From NCBI GenBank assembly GCA_015222495.1, contig JADFVK010000174.1, forward strand, positions 1-32,639: a stretch of DNA of 32,639 nt. Direction: 5' to 3'. Source of the stretch: Pseudomonadota bacterium. GTDB taxonomy: Bacteria > Pseudomonadota > Gammaproteobacteria > GRL18. The first letter of the stretch is position 1. Every line of letters begins with the position of its first letter. The notes under the pieces are model-generated. The model did no database searches, was not told where the DNA came from, and saw nothing but the letters and a program-made list of their open reading frames with translations. Positions 8,500-19,008 of the stretch are shown here, piece after piece. A program made the translations under genes and the position numbers.

Positions 8500-9102
8500 T
8501 TCAACTGTTTCAACAATGGCCTGGGTTTGCGGATCAATTTCTATATTGATCCTATCGCCAATTTCTCTTGTATCAATATTGGTGCGTTCCAGTGTTTCCG
8601 GTATAAGATTAACATTAAATAAGCAGGTCTGATTGTCAGAATCTTTTTTTACATCACCTATGGTCAAACTGATGCCATCAATACCAATATAGCCCTTAGT
8701 AAAAATAAACTTTTGATAATCCAATGGCAGTTCCAACCAGATTTGGCAATTATTTTCAGAGCGCATGACTTGTGATACTTGAGCGGTTACTAAAATATGT
8801 CCGGACATTTGATGACCACCAATTTCATCACCAAATTTAGCAGCACGTTCAATATTAATGCTATGACCTATTTTTAAATCACCTAGATTAGTGACCCTAA
8901 GAGTTTCCTGCATTAAATCAAATGAAACCAGATTGTTATTAATTTCTGTGACTGTCAGACAGCAACCATTATGAGCTATAGATGCACCAATTTGTAAGTT
9001 TTTTAATAATGCTGGAGTCAGTTCAATAATATGGGTTTGAAAATTTTCTTTTTTAATAATATCAACAACCAGGCCAACACCTTGTACAATTCCAGTAAAC
9101 AT
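8470..9102 (-). CDS. ribE: Riboflavin synthase, alpha chain
   Basis: The enzyme dismutates two 6,7-dimethyl-8-ribityllumazine molecules into riboflavin and a pyrimidine product. The N terminus [10 protein letters not shown] is the family hallmark. Two homologous lumazine-binding domains are seen: residues 1 to about 97 with [16 protein letters not shown], and about 98-200 with the entry [28 protein letters not shown] and [18 protein letters not shown]. At 210 residues it is full length and follows the E. coli enzyme closely. Other riboflavin genes are absent nearby. It starts directly before the stop of the upstream sterol-desaturase-family gene, indicating co-transcription; no FMN riboswitch was recognised. 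Confidence 0.96.
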   Translation of the reverse strand: MFTGIVQGVGLVVDIIKKENFQTHIIELTPALLKNLQIGASIAHNGCCLTVTEINNNLVSFDLMQETLRVTNLGDLKIGHSINIERAAKFGDEIGGHQMSGHILVTAQVSQVMRSENNCQIWLELPLDYQKFIFTKGYIGIDGISLTIGDVKKDSDNQTCLFNVNLIPETLERTNIDTREIGDRINIEIDPQTQAIVETVERIIKQNASI

Positions 9103-9987
9103 TTATTTCTTCTCTTCTTTTGCTCTAGTATTTTCTTTGGGTTCCCAACGACGAGTATTAATGGCATATTCAGAAATTTTACCCTGAAAGGGTAATAACA
9201 ACATGCCTAAAAACTGATTACATTGTTTAGGATCTTTATGATGATGAATGCCAATAATCATACCTAATTGACCATCTCTGGGATACTTTCGATAAGTACC
9301 AAATAGACGATCCCAGCAAGTTAAATTAAAGCCGAAATTACTATTAGTTTCATCATCTTCAACAGAATGGTGAACCCGATGCATATCTGGTGTGACAATA
9401 AACCAGCGAATATACTTTTCCAGAGGTTTAGGGAGTCCCACATTAGAATGATTAAACATGGCTAAAGCATTGAGAATGATTTCAAAAAGTATGACGGCAA
9501 TAATAGGAGGCCCTAATACAACAATAGTGGAAAATTTTATTAACATAGAAAGAATGATTTCAATAGGGTGAAAACGAGCCCCGGTAGTGACATCATAATC
9601 CAGATCTGCATGATGGACACGATGCAGACGCCATAATAAAGGTACTGCATGTACCATGATATGTTGTAAATAAATAATAAAATCCATAATAACAATGGAT
9701 AAAATCACTGAAAGTGCAAAGGGTAGGGAGTAATAATTTAGTAAGCCCCATCCATGTTCACTGGCAAATGCAGCGACTCCTACAGCCGCTGCTGGAAAGA
9801 GAAGGCGCAAAAGAATGGAATTAAAAAAAACTAAACCTAAATTATTTAGCCAGCGTTGCATTTTTGGTAATAATAGTACTCGTTTGGGTTTGATTATTTC
9901 CCAGGTGGCCATAATAGCGAAAATACCAAAGAAAAATAACAGACGAAGAGGTATCTCGTTTTCTAAAATAAAAGTATTAAAATCCAT
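9103..9987 (-). CDS. Sterol desaturase / fatty acid hydroxylase family membrane protein
   Basis: The 294-residue protein has about four membrane segments (about 12-30, 50-72, 85-108 and 145-175). It shows the three histidine clusters of the non-heme diiron membrane hydroxylases: QHIMVH (109-113), HRVHH (122-126) and HRVHHS (203-208), with extra histidines at RFHP and MFNH. Family members hydroxylate or desaturate lipids at the membrane. The substrate here is unknown; bacterial members act on sterols, hopanoids, carotenoids or fatty acids. The gene abuts ribE without a gap, with this gene first in the transcript. The start at 9987 gives MDFNTFILENEIPL; there is no better candidate. Functional family confident, substrate not. 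Confidence 0.85.
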   Translation of the reverse strand: MDFNTFILENEIPLRLLFFFGIFAIMATWEIIKPKRVLLLPKMQRWLNNLGLVFFNSILLRLLFPAAAVGVAAFASEHGWGLLNYYSLPFALSVILSIVIMDFIIYLQHIMVHAVPLLWRLHRVHHADLDYDVTTGARFHPIEIILSMLIKFSTIVVLGPPIIAVILFEIILNALAMFNHSNVGLPKPLEKYIRWFIVTPDMHRVHHSVEDDETNSNFGFNLTCWDRLFGTYRKYPRDGQLGMIIGIHHHKDPKQCNQFLGMLLLPFQGKISEYAINTRRWEPKENTRAKEEKK

Positions 9988-10037
9988 AAATAGTCATTCT
10001 CATTAATCGTTTGGAAATGGTGTATAAAACGCACTTC

Positions 10038-10140
10038 GGTATGCAGGTTATAGTTCAGGAGGACGCTCAAGCACATCCATGTGTCGCTCAGCCTCGCCAT
10101 CCATGGCTCGAAAAGCCTCCTGAATTATAACCTGCATACC
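10038..10140. repeat. Foldback element 1 (25-bp arms, CATCCATG core)
   Basis: The left arm 10038-10062 and right arm 10116-10140 are complementary over 25 bases with a single G-T pair. Between them lie GGACGCTCAAG, a small palindrome CACAT-CC-ATGTG, TCGCTCAG and a second palindrome GCCAT-CC-ATGGC. Folded as a single strand it would make a long stem topped by two small hairpins. The internal plan is shared with element 2 while the arms are unrelated. Confidence 0.75.
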
Positions 10141-10174
10141 AAATTGCTCTTATGTCATTTCCTCTCTGGGGGCG

Positions 10175-10296
10175 GAAGAGCAAAAGAAAAAGCTAGAGCT
10201 AGAGCAAAATCAAGGTTCATCATAGAAATGTGAAACTGCTTGTTGTTACGGGCTCTCTTTTTATTGCTTTGGACTTTTCTTTTGCTTTTGCTCTTC
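10175..10296. repeat. Inverted repeat of GAAGAGCAAAAG
   Basis: GAAGAGCAAAAG at 10175-10186 is exactly complementary to CTTTTGCTCTTC at 10285-10296, and both arms run into further A/AG-rich or T/CT-rich sequence, so pairing probably extends with mismatches. It sits exactly between foldback elements 1 and 2. It could mark the ends of a small inserted unit of about 120 bp. Confidence 0.45.
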
Positions 10297-10335
10297 AACC
10301 TCCAAAAGTGAGGATAAATACAGTGGGAGAGTGTG

Positions 10336-10440
10336 CAGAGAAGTAGTTGGCATTATTGGGGATTATGAAAACATGGATGTTTTCATATAGCGTGCCATGG
10401 ATGGCCTTGAGCGTCCCCAATAATGCCAACTACTTCTCTG
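10336..10440. repeat. Foldback element 2 (26-bp perfect arms, CATCCATG core)
   Basis: The left arm 10336-10361 and right arm 10415-10440 are perfectly complementary over 26 bases. The interior contains a palindrome centred on GAAAACAT-GG-ATGTTTTC (10367-10384) and a second GCCAT-GG-ATGGC, followed by CTTGAGCGTCC. Read on the minus strand the interior order is GGACGCTCAAG, GCCATCCATGGC, ACGCTAT, then the longer palindrome. This is the same plan as element 1 in inverted orientation. Confidence 0.75.
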
Positions 10441-10519
10441 TGCAATCGTTCCTAAAGTACTTATCCGAACGCCACCCCTTCTTTTGTCTCTTGATCTTTT
10501 TTAACCCTAAGTATAGCCA

Positions 10520-12265
<1,746 letters not shown>

Positions 12266-12327
12266 CTAGGAATAAATACTTAGTATAAAATTTATATTTT
12301 TTGAACTAATCCTATAGGGGAAAATGA

Positions 12328-14277
12328 ATGAGTGTTGAAGCACATAAAGAAACATTAGGCTTTCAAACAGAAGTCAATCAGTTATTGAAATTAATGATCC
12401 ATTCTTTATATAGTAATAAAGAAATCTTTCTGAGAGAACTAGTGTCTAATGCATCAGATGCGATTGATAAGTTACGTTTTGAAGCTATTAGTGAAAGTGA
12501 GCTTTATGATGGTGATACAGATTTAAAAATTAGCCTATCCTTTGACAAGGAAGCAAAAACACTGACTTTATCTGATAATGGCATCGGTATGTCACGTGAT
12601 GAAGTGGTTGAAAATATCGGTACGATTGCCAAATCAGGTACGCGTGAATTTTTGGATTCCTTATCCGGCGATCAAAAGAAAGATGCTAATGCTATTGGTC
12701 AGTTTGGTGTAGGCTTTTACTCATCTTTCATCGTTGCAGATAAAGTCACCATGACAACTCGTCGTGCCGGTGCCGGTGCGGATCAGGCTGTTTCATGGGA
12801 ATCTGCCGGTGAAGGTGAATTCAATATTGAAACAGTTAATAAAGACACTCGTGGTACTGAAATTGTATTACACCTTAAAGATGATGCTGATGAGTTTCTT
12901 GATGGTATGCGTTTAAGAAATGTGATCCGCACTTATTCTGATCATATTACTGTGCCCATTGAAATGCTTAAAGAAGCAACACCTCCTATGCCGCCAATGC
13001 CGGGTGAAGAGGGTGAGGAAGCAGAAGAAGTTGTGGAAGATATCGAAGACGTGATTGAATATGAAACTGTCAATAGTGCCTCAGCATTATGGACACGTCC
13101 TAAAACAGAAATTTCGGATGAAGAATATACAGAATTTTATAAGCATGTGGGACATGATTTTGAAGAGCCATTAGCGCGCTCTCATAATCGAGTAGAAGGT
13201 AAGTACGAGTATACTTCATTATTATTTGTACCTAAGAGAGCACCATTTGATTTATGGGAACGTGATCGCCAACACGGTATCAAGCTTTATGTACGTCGTG
13301 TATTTATTATGGATGAAACTGAAAAGTTAATGCCTAATTATTTACGTTTTGTTAAAGGTATTATTGATTCCAATGATTTGCCTTTAAATGTATCCCGTGA
13401 AATTCTGCAAAACTCTAAGGTTCTGGATAATATTCGTTCTGGTTCAGTGAAAAAGATCCTGGCTTTATTACAAAAAATGGCTAATAAAGATACTGATGAC
13501 TATAAAGTATTCTGGAAAGAGTTTGGTCGTGTGATGAAAGAAGGACCAGGGGAAGACTTTGGTAATCGTGATAAAATTGCAAAACTATTACGCTTCTCCA
13601 GTACGCATGATGATAAAGAAGATCAGGAAGTTTCTTTAGATGACTACATTTCTCGTATGGTAGAAGGTCAGAAGGATATTTATTATATTACTGCAGATAG
13701 TTTTGCTGCCGCAAAAAATAGTCCTCATTTGGAAGTTTTCCGTAAGAAGGGGATTGAAGTTTTATTACTCAATGAGCGTGTTGATGAGTTCTTAATGTCA
13801 TCTTTACCTGAATATGAAGAAAAGTCTATTAAATCTGTGGCTCGTGGAGAGTTAGACCTGGGTGAGATGGAAGATGAAGAAGAAAAGAAAGAGCAGGAAA
13901 AATCTCAGGAAGAATATAAGGACTTCTTAGAAAAAGTGACTAAGTCTCTAGGTGATGAAGTTAAAGAAGTTCGTATGACGCATCGACTCACGGATTCTCC
14001 TGCTTGTCTGGTTACTGGTGATCATGATATGAGTGCTAATTTGGAACGTCTATTAAAACAGGCAGGTCAGGATGTGATGGGGCATAAGCCAATCTTTGAG
14101 TTGAATCCAGAGCATCCTCTAGTTCAGCGTCTTAGCAAAGACGGTGATAGTGAACGTTTTGATGACTGGACAAAAATTCTGTTTGAACAGGCCTTATTAA
14201 GTGAGGGTGGGCAATTAGAAGACCCGGCCACATTTGTCAGCCGTCTTAATAAAATGTTATTGGACTTGACTAAATAG
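12328..14277 (+). CDS. htpG: Chaperone HtpG (bacterial Hsp90)
   Basis: HtpG is a cytosolic ATP-dependent chaperone dimer. The 649 residues include the GHKL ATP-binding domain at the N terminus: [17 protein letters not shown] (about 38-54), DNGIGMS and [13 protein letters not shown]. The middle domain holds [11 protein letters not shown] with the conserved Arg that contacts ATP, and the C-terminal dimerisation domain ends in [10 protein letters not shown] without the eukaryotic MEEVD tail. An acidic stretch near residues 225-245 ([16 protein letters not shown]) is longer than in E. coli. AGGGGAAA stands just before the start; an out-of-frame ATG four bases earlier opens only a four-codon frame. 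A sigma-32 promoter lies upstream and a hairpin terminator downstream. Confidence 0.97.
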   Translation: MSVEAHKETLGFQTEVNQLLKLMIHSLYSNKEIFLRELVSNASDAIDKLRFEAISESELYDGDTDLKISLSFDKEAKTLTLSDNGIGMSRDEVVENIGTIAKSGTREFLDSLSGDQKKDANAIGQFGVGFYSSFIVADKVTMTTRRAGAGADQAVSWESAGEGEFNIETVNKDTRGTEIVLHLKDDADEFLDGMRLRNVIRTYSDHITVPIEMLKEATPPMPPMPGEEGEEAEEVVEDIEDVIEYETVNSASALWTRPKTEISDEEYTEFYKHVGHDFEEPLARSHNRVEGKYEYTSLLFVPKRAPFDLWERDRQHGIKLYVRRVFIMDETEKLMPNYLRFVKGIIDSNDLPLNVSREILQNSKVLDNIRSGSVKKILALLQKMANKDTDDYKVFWKEFGRVMKEGPGEDFGNRDKIAKLLRFSSTHDDKEDQEVSLDDYISRMVEGQKDIYYITADSFAAAKNSPHLEVFRKKGIEVLLLNERVDEFLMSSLPEYEEKSIKSVARGELDLGEMEDEEEKKEQEKSQEEYKDFLEKVTKSLGDEVKEVRMTHRLTDSPACLVTGDHDMSANLERLLKQAGQDVMGHKPIFELNPEHPLVQRLSKDGDSERFDDWTKILFEQALLSEGGQLEDPATFVSRLNKMLLDLTK

Positions 14278-14304
14278 TTCATTGTCAAGTATGTACAGAA
14301 GCAT

Positions 14305-14341
14305 ATAGGTTGTTACTCTTTGCAGTACAACCTATTTTTTT
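14305..14341 (+). terminator. Rho-independent terminator of htpG
   Basis: ATAGGTTGT (14305-14313) pairs with ACAACCTAT (14327-14335), with an extra ACT/AGT inside, followed by a run of seven T. It is 28 nt after the htpG stop and only a few bases from the end of the convergent gene. Confidence 0.85.
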
Positions 14342-14343
14342 GA

Positions 14344-15219
14344 TTAAAATAAAATTTTCAGGTGACTAATAATGCGACTGAGATCAAGATCAAAAATAAT
14401 TCCTTCCCCAGCAGTATTAGTACCTATCAAATATATATTATTTTGGTCTATATAAAATTGCTCTAAAGTTTGGCCAATTCTCAATCGTTTAACCGGGAAT
14501 AAAGGTTTATCCATATGATCTTTCAAACAACGATAATCATGATTCCATCCGTCACCAAAGCCAATAGGTGGTGGGTTAAGGTAGCTGATTTTCCAGATTT
14601 GATGAAAGTTCTGTGGTGCAACAATAAAGCCGTGTAGTTCACCAGCATTATGGACAGCATTGATGGGAGATAAAATGCCTTTACGGTCTTGTACCGGGAT
14701 AATTTGAACCACACTCAGATCTTCAGGTTTAAGAAATATCAAATCAGCGGGTTGTTTATTTCCCACCAATATAAATTGACCATTACTTGATAAAGCACTA
14801 TTAGCAGTCTCAAGTCCAACTCTGACTTTTATTACAGGTTTGCCTGTTTGCAGATTATACTTCCAAATCCATCCATCCTCTGTGGTAAGAAATGTATAAC
14901 AAGCTTCATCGTCATAAAGGGGCTTTCCAGCAAGATTTCCCTGTATGAATTCAGATAATGGAGTCAATGTTTTATGATCCAGAGATGTCATATGCTGGTC
15001 AGTCACCTTTGCTGATAAATAAAGATTATTTTTATCACATTCTTTATTAACATTATTGCTGTAAACAACGCGAGAAGCATTAATTGCATTCAAATCCCAA
15101 TTAGAGATTTCAAGTGGATCAGCTGCAAATATGCTTACACTATTCAACAACAAGAAAATAGACAAGAGCAGTATGGATAAGAGATTAAAATGGTATAAAA
15201 AGCTTTTAATTAGTGGCAT
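14344..15219 (-). CDS. Exported NirF/cytochrome d1-like beta-propeller protein, apparently short
   Basis: From ATG 15219 the protein has 291 residues (a TTG seven codons upstream is possible). A hydrophobic export signal ends near FAADPLE. The segment EDGWIWKYNLQTGKPVIKVRVGLETANSALSSNGQFILVGN resembles the heme d1 propeller of NirF and NirS, where a DGW-(T/W)-x-Y-D-L strand is followed by V(R/K)xGxxxRxxAxSxDGxxxxxGN. Later LEQFYIDQNNIYLIGTNTAGEGIIFDLDL resembles the PYDxxxxxDGRYYxxG...DL blade. NirF is about 100 residues longer and goes on to an MPHxEGW-like part that is missing here; the frame stops beside the htpG terminator. No other nir gene is seen. It could be an orphan d1-like protein, or a truncated relic. 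Confidence 0.5.
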   Translation of the reverse strand: MPLIKSFLYHFNLLSILLLSIFLLLNSVSIFAADPLEISNWDLNAINASRVVYSNNVNKECDKNNLYLSAKVTDQHMTSLDHKTLTPLSEFIQGNLAGKPLYDDEACYTFLTTEDGWIWKYNLQTGKPVIKVRVGLETANSALSSNGQFILVGNKQPADLIFLKPEDLSVVQIIPVQDRKGILSPINAVHNAGELHGFIVAPQNFHQIWKISYLNPPPIGFGDGWNHDYRCLKDHMDKPLFPVKRLRIGQTLEQFYIDQNNIYLIGTNTAGEGIIFDLDLSRIISHLKILF

Positions 15220-15404
15220 AGGATAATACTTATTAGTCAATTTAGATTTTAGGGTATAGATAATTATAGTGTTGTATTAAAACTATGAAAGTAATCAAAA
15301 TCACAATAAATCAATTTAAAAAAATTCTGGCACACCATATCTTGTAGCAACTTTCCAGCCAATATATAATAAAGACTCGAGCGTTCAGGTATTTTGTTTG
15401 TATT

Positions 15405-15496
15405 AGGAGCCATCAGCAAATAAAATTGTGCCGCTGTCGCTTTGCTAACATTATAATAGCAAATAAGGCAGTGGAATAACTTTATGTTAGATAAGA
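15405..15496 (+). repeat. Structured element, copy C (upstream of mrcB)
   Basis: This copy begins AGGAGCCATCAGC. Helix 1 AAATAAAATT (15418-15427) faces AACTTTATGTT (15478-15488) with two mismatches. Helix 2 begins CCGCTG (15431-15436), facing CAGTGG, and ends TTTGCT (15441-15446) pairing with AGCAAA (15458-15463). The apical loop again contains TAACAT. Its inner stem is unlike copies A and B in sequence yet still pairs. It ends 34 nt before mrcB. The closing helix is weak here. Confidence 0.65.
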
Positions 15497-15530
15497 GAAT
15501 TTATTGACTGAACACTTTTAAGAAATAATT

Positions 15531-17861
15531 ATGCCGAAAAAAAAATCATCAACTAGAAAAAAAAGAGTATCAAATAAATCCTTTAAATCTCGTGTTGGAC
15601 AAACAATAAAAAAACTAGCAATATATTCCTTTGTTATAGGAGGTATATTATTAAGCCTATATACTTTTTATCTCAACTCAATTATCAAGGAAAAATTTGA
15701 AGGTCGTCTTTGGGATATTCCAGCCAAGGTTTATGCGCGCTCATTGGAAATCTATCCAGGCTCAAGTTTATCTGCAAAACAACTGCAAAAAGAGTTATTG
15801 TTAGCAGGTTATCGCAAGGATAAAAAACCTTCCACTCAGGGTAGCTTTTCCATAAATAAACAAGTTATTGATGTGGTAACACGAGAATTTTCATTTCCTG
15901 ATGGTGATGAGGTCTCACGTAAATTACGTATAAAATTTAGCAGTAATCAGGTTAAATCTATTTATGATTTGAGCCGCCGCCGTAGTATTTCACTGATTCG
16001 ACTTGATCCAGCACAAATTGGCAGTATCCATCCAAAGCTTCATGAAGACCGATTATTATTAACTCAGCAACAAGTGCCGAACAAATTAAAAGAGGTATTA
16101 TTAGCTGTTGAAGACCGGGGTTTTTATGATCATTATGGTATTGATCCCAAAGGTATTATTCGTGCTATCTGGACAAATATCAAAGCTGGTGCCACAGTTC
16201 AGGGAGGGAGTACATTAACACAGCAATTGGTTAAAAATTATTTTCTGAGCAGAGAAAGAACCCTGGTTCGTAAGTTAAATGAAGCCATTATGTCTTTATT
16301 ACTGGAATACCATTATAGCAAGGATGAAATTTTAACTGCCTATATTAATGAAGTATATCTGGGACAGGATGGTCGGCGTGCTGTACATGGTTTTGCACTG
16401 GCCAGTGAATTTTATTTTAAACGCCCAATCCAGCAATTATCAACTGCACAAATTGCTTTACTTGCTGGTCTGGTTAAAGGACCATCCTGGTATAATCCTA
16501 GATCTCATGAGGATAGGGCTTTAAAACGGCGCAATACAGTTTTAAAGGTGATGCTTGGACAACAGTTATTAACTAAAAATCAATATCAACGGGCGCTTAA
16601 ATCCTCGCTTGGCGTCAGTCGTCGTTTATCTTATAGTTCTTCACGCTTTCCAGCCTTTTTGGATAGTGTTAAAAATCAATTGCAGCAGGATTATGATCAG
16701 GATGATTTAAAGAAAAAAGGACTTAATATTTTTACTACCTTTGATCCAAAAGTTCAATGGGCAGCAGAGTATGCTTTGTCAGAACGCTTAAAATACACCA
16801 ATAAAAAGCTGGCTAAAAACCTACAGGGTGCTATTGTGGTCAGTCGTAGAAATTCTGCTGAAATTCTGGCGATAGTAGGTGGTAAGGATAGCCAGGAAGG
16901 TAGTTTTAATCGTGCGATTAATGCACATAGACAAATAGGCTCATTAATTAAGCCGGCAATTTATTTAACGGCATTTGAACAGCAATACACATTGGCTTCA
17001 GTATTAAATGATACCTCCTTTTCAGCAAAAAGTTCTAAAGGAAAATACTGGCAACCCAAAAACTATGATAAGAAAGAACATGGTCAGGTTCCACTGCATG
17101 TGGCCCTGGCAAAGTCATATAATTTATCCACTGCCCGTTTAGGCATGGAAATTGGCGTGGACAAGGTGCTTAATACGGTAAGAAAATTAGGTGCTGCAAC
17201 TGATGCCTTGCCTTACCCTTCTGTATTATTGGGGTCTATTGCTTTATCACCTCTGCAAGTGACACAGATGTATCAAACCATAGCTGATCAGGGATTTTAT
17301 TCACCCTTGCATAGTATTATTTCTGTACAGGATGAACAGAATGAACCGGTACAGCGTTATCCTATTAAGGTGGAACGGCGTATAGATGAAAATCTGATGT
17401 ATTTGCTCAATGCCAACCTTCAAGAAGTGGTAAGTATGGGCACAGGAAAAGGCTTAGCACGTTATTTATCCCAGGCTAATCAATTGGCAGGTAAAACAGG
17501 CACCACAAATAATTTACGTGATAGTTGGTTTGCCGGTTATGGTCAAAATCTAGTAGGTGTTGTCTGGATGGGGAGAGATGATAATAAATCTGCAGGTTTA
17601 ACCGGTTCATCAGGAGCTTTACGAGTCTGGGGACTGATGATGAAACAGTTGGATGTGGGTAAATTAGAACAAAACCAGCCTAAAGGAATTAAATGGCATT
17701 GGGTTGATTCAAAAAATCAGTTAACATTGTCAGGAAAATGTAATAATGCTGAATATTTACCTTTTGTCAAAGGTACTGAACCTTCAAATAAACGCTCTTG
17801 TCAATCGGGAAAAGTACAAAAAAAATATAGCAAAAATTGGTTTGAACAGTTATTTGAATAA
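15531..17861 (+). CDS. mrcB: Penicillin-binding protein 1B (bifunctional peptidoglycan synthase)
   Basis: PBP1b polymerises glycan strands and crosslinks peptides at the inner membrane. The 776 residues contain a basic cytosolic tail (1-30), one membrane segment (about 31-50), a UB2H-like domain (about 70-155), and a GT51 glycosyltransferase domain with catalytic Glu195 in EDRGFYDHYGID and GGSTLTQQLVKN. The transpeptidase domain has SLIK (nucleophile Ser471), SYN (529-531) and KTGTTN (655-660). The UB2H domain is the known docking site for outer-membrane lipoprotein activators, and a lipoprotein gene follows 22 nt downstream. The family assignment as class A type 1b rests on UB2H and the basic N terminus. 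Confidence 0.95.
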   Translation: MPKKKSSTRKKRVSNKSFKSRVGQTIKKLAIYSFVIGGILLSLYTFYLNSIIKEKFEGRLWDIPAKVYARSLEIYPGSSLSAKQLQKELLLAGYRKDKKPSTQGSFSINKQVIDVVTREFSFPDGDEVSRKLRIKFSSNQVKSIYDLSRRRSISLIRLDPAQIGSIHPKLHEDRLLLTQQQVPNKLKEVLLAVEDRGFYDHYGIDPKGIIRAIWTNIKAGATVQGGSTLTQQLVKNYFLSRERTLVRKLNEAIMSLLLEYHYSKDEILTAYINEVYLGQDGRRAVHGFALASEFYFKRPIQQLSTAQIALLAGLVKGPSWYNPRSHEDRALKRRNTVLKVMLGQQLLTKNQYQRALKSSLGVSRRLSYSSSRFPAFLDSVKNQLQQDYDQDDLKKKGLNIFTTFDPKVQWAAEYALSERLKYTNKKLAKNLQGAIVVSRRNSAEILAIVGGKDSQEGSFNRAINAHRQIGSLIKPAIYLTAFEQQYTLASVLNDTSFSAKSSKGKYWQPKNYDKKEHGQVPLHVALAKSYNLSTARLGMEIGVDKVLNTVRKLGAATDALPYPSVLLGSIALSPLQVTQMYQTIADQGFYSPLHSIISVQDEQNEPVQRYPIKVERRIDENLMYLLNANLQEVVSMGTGKGLARYLSQANQLAGKTGTTNNLRDSWFAGYGQNLVGVVWMGRDDNKSAGLTGSSGALRVWGLMMKQLDVGKLEQNQPKGIKWHWVDSKNQLTLSGKCNNAEYLPFVKGTEPSNKRSCQSGKVQKKYSKNWFEQLFE

Positions 17862-17883
17862 CACAAAATAGAGAAGATAATTG

Positions 17884-18426
17884 ATGTTGAAAAAAATAAT
17901 AATTTTATTAATTCCCTTAACGCTGATGAATGCCTGTGCTTCCACTACCACTGAGTATACAAGAACAGAGGCTAAACCCTATTCAGCTGCAGAATCGAGC
18001 AAAGTAGAGGTTTACGACCATTCGGTCACTTATAAAGAGGATCCTGGGCAGGCAAAAGTGATTACAACGGCAGCTATAGATAAGCAATATCAGCCAGCCA
18101 GTAATAAAAAAGCAAGCGTGCCAGCCAGTCGGAAAGCAGTGATTGATTTAATTAATCAATCCAAACAATCGATGGACAAGAATGATTATGTGTCAGCAGA
18201 AAATTCTTTAAAACGTGCCTTGCGTATTGAGCCGAGTAATGCAAAACTCTGGCATAATATGGCTGTGGTCAATTTTTATCAGGAAAATTATCACCAGGCA
18301 ATTCAACAGGCTCTTAAATCCAATAATCTGGCAAAAAATAATCGTCAGCTCATCGCCAATAATTCAAAAGTGATTAAACAAAGTTATATTGAACTGGGTG
18401 AACCTGATAAAGCTAACAAATATTAA
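17884..18426 (+). CDS. TPR-containing lipoprotein, probable PBP1b activator (LpoP-like)
   Basis: From ATG 17884 the protein has 180 residues; a TTG one codon earlier is also possible. The signal ends in a lipobox LMNAC with Cys18. A flexible low-complexity region (about 20-85) is followed by a TPR pair (about 90-160): SMDKNDYVSAENSLKRALRIEPSNAKLWHNMAVVNFYQENYHQAI. In Pseudomonas and other bacteria lacking LpoB, the TPR lipoprotein LpoP is encoded beside the PBP1b gene and activates it at the UB2H domain. Position directly after mrcB, outer-membrane anchoring and TPR content all fit, but this functional call is inference. GAGAAG precedes the start. Confidence 0.65.
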   Translation: MLKKIIILLIPLTLMNACASTTTEYTRTEAKPYSAAESSKVEVYDHSVTYKEDPGQAKVITTAAIDKQYQPASNKKASVPASRKAVIDLINQSKQSMDKNDYVSAENSLKRALRIEPSNAKLWHNMAVVNFYQENYHQAIQQALKSNNLAKNNRQLIANNSKVIKQSYIELGEPDKANKY

Positions 18427-18528
18427 GCCTGACTCTTTGTTAACAAAAATTTTGCACAAATCATTTTAAGTGTATTTAATGTTACTAAAAATGATTCATG
18501 CCAATTTTTTTGGCTGTGGGCACTTCTA

Positions 18529-19008
18529 ATGAATAAAAAAGTTCAAATTGCTATCAGTGCCTGCTTATTAGGAGAGAAAGTACGCTATGATGCTAAAATC
18601 CTGCCTGCTTTTGATAAAAATTCAGTTTTAAAACAATTGAATATTGCAGAAGATGAAGTTGAATTTATATCTTTTTGTCCGGAAGTGGGTATTGGCTTAG
18701 GGGTGCCCAGGGCAAAAATACAAGTTATTAGAAATAAACAGCAGAAAATTCGGGTGCTTGGTGTGGAAAATCACACACTGGATGTCACCACGGAGTTAGA
18801 ATCCTATGCACAGAATTTCTTTAAGCAGCATCCTGATATTTTTGCCTATTTGGTTAAATCTAAATCACCTAGTTGCGGATATGCTTCAACACCGCTTTTT
18901 GATGATTCTGAAAAACATGCTCAACAAATTTCTATAACTTCCGGTTTGTTTGTACAGACAATACTTAAAATAAAACCTCAGATATTGGTCATTGATATAA
19001 AATGTTAA
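18529..19008 (+). CDS. DUF523 family protein
   Basis: The 159 residues correspond to a full-length DUF523 domain. Typical segments are AISACLLGEKVRYDAK near the start (Cys-Leu-x-G-x-x-x-R-Y-D), FCPEVGIGLGVPRAKIQVI, LGVENHTLDVTTELESYA and VKSKSPSCGYASTPLFD, giving conserved cysteines at about residues 12, 47 and 114. The cysteines suggest a metal- or thiol-based function, but none is established for the family. It is the first gene of an overlapping set: its last 7 bases overlap the RND adaptor gene. This coupling may be only transcriptional. Confidence 0.85.
   Translation: MNKKVQIAISACLLGEKVRYDAKILPAFDKNSVLKQLNIAEDEVEFISFCPEVGIGLGVPRAKIQVIRNKQQKIRVLGVENHTLDVTTELESYAQNFFKQHPDIFAYLVKSKSPSCGYASTPLFDDSEKHAQQISITSGLFVQTILKIKPQILVIDIKC

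Larger units (their letters stand above)
9988..10519. other. Gene-free stretch of foldback repeats
   Basis: These 532 bases separate the starts of the minus-strand sterol-desaturase gene and the 3' end of pgm. I see no convincing protein. The stretch contains two long inverted-repeat elements (10038-10140 and 10336-10440) and between them a 12-bp perfect inverted repeat (10175-10186 with 10285-10296). A 73-codon plus-strand frame from 10347 runs across the second element and into the end of pgm and has no protein-like features. The whole looks like one or more non-autonomous, foldback-type insertions. Confidence 0.7.

Noticed and set aside
9063-9102. FMN riboswitch for ribE
   Set aside because: ribE directly abuts the upstream gene, leaving no leader, and no RFN-type conserved bases were seen before the sterol-desaturase gene.
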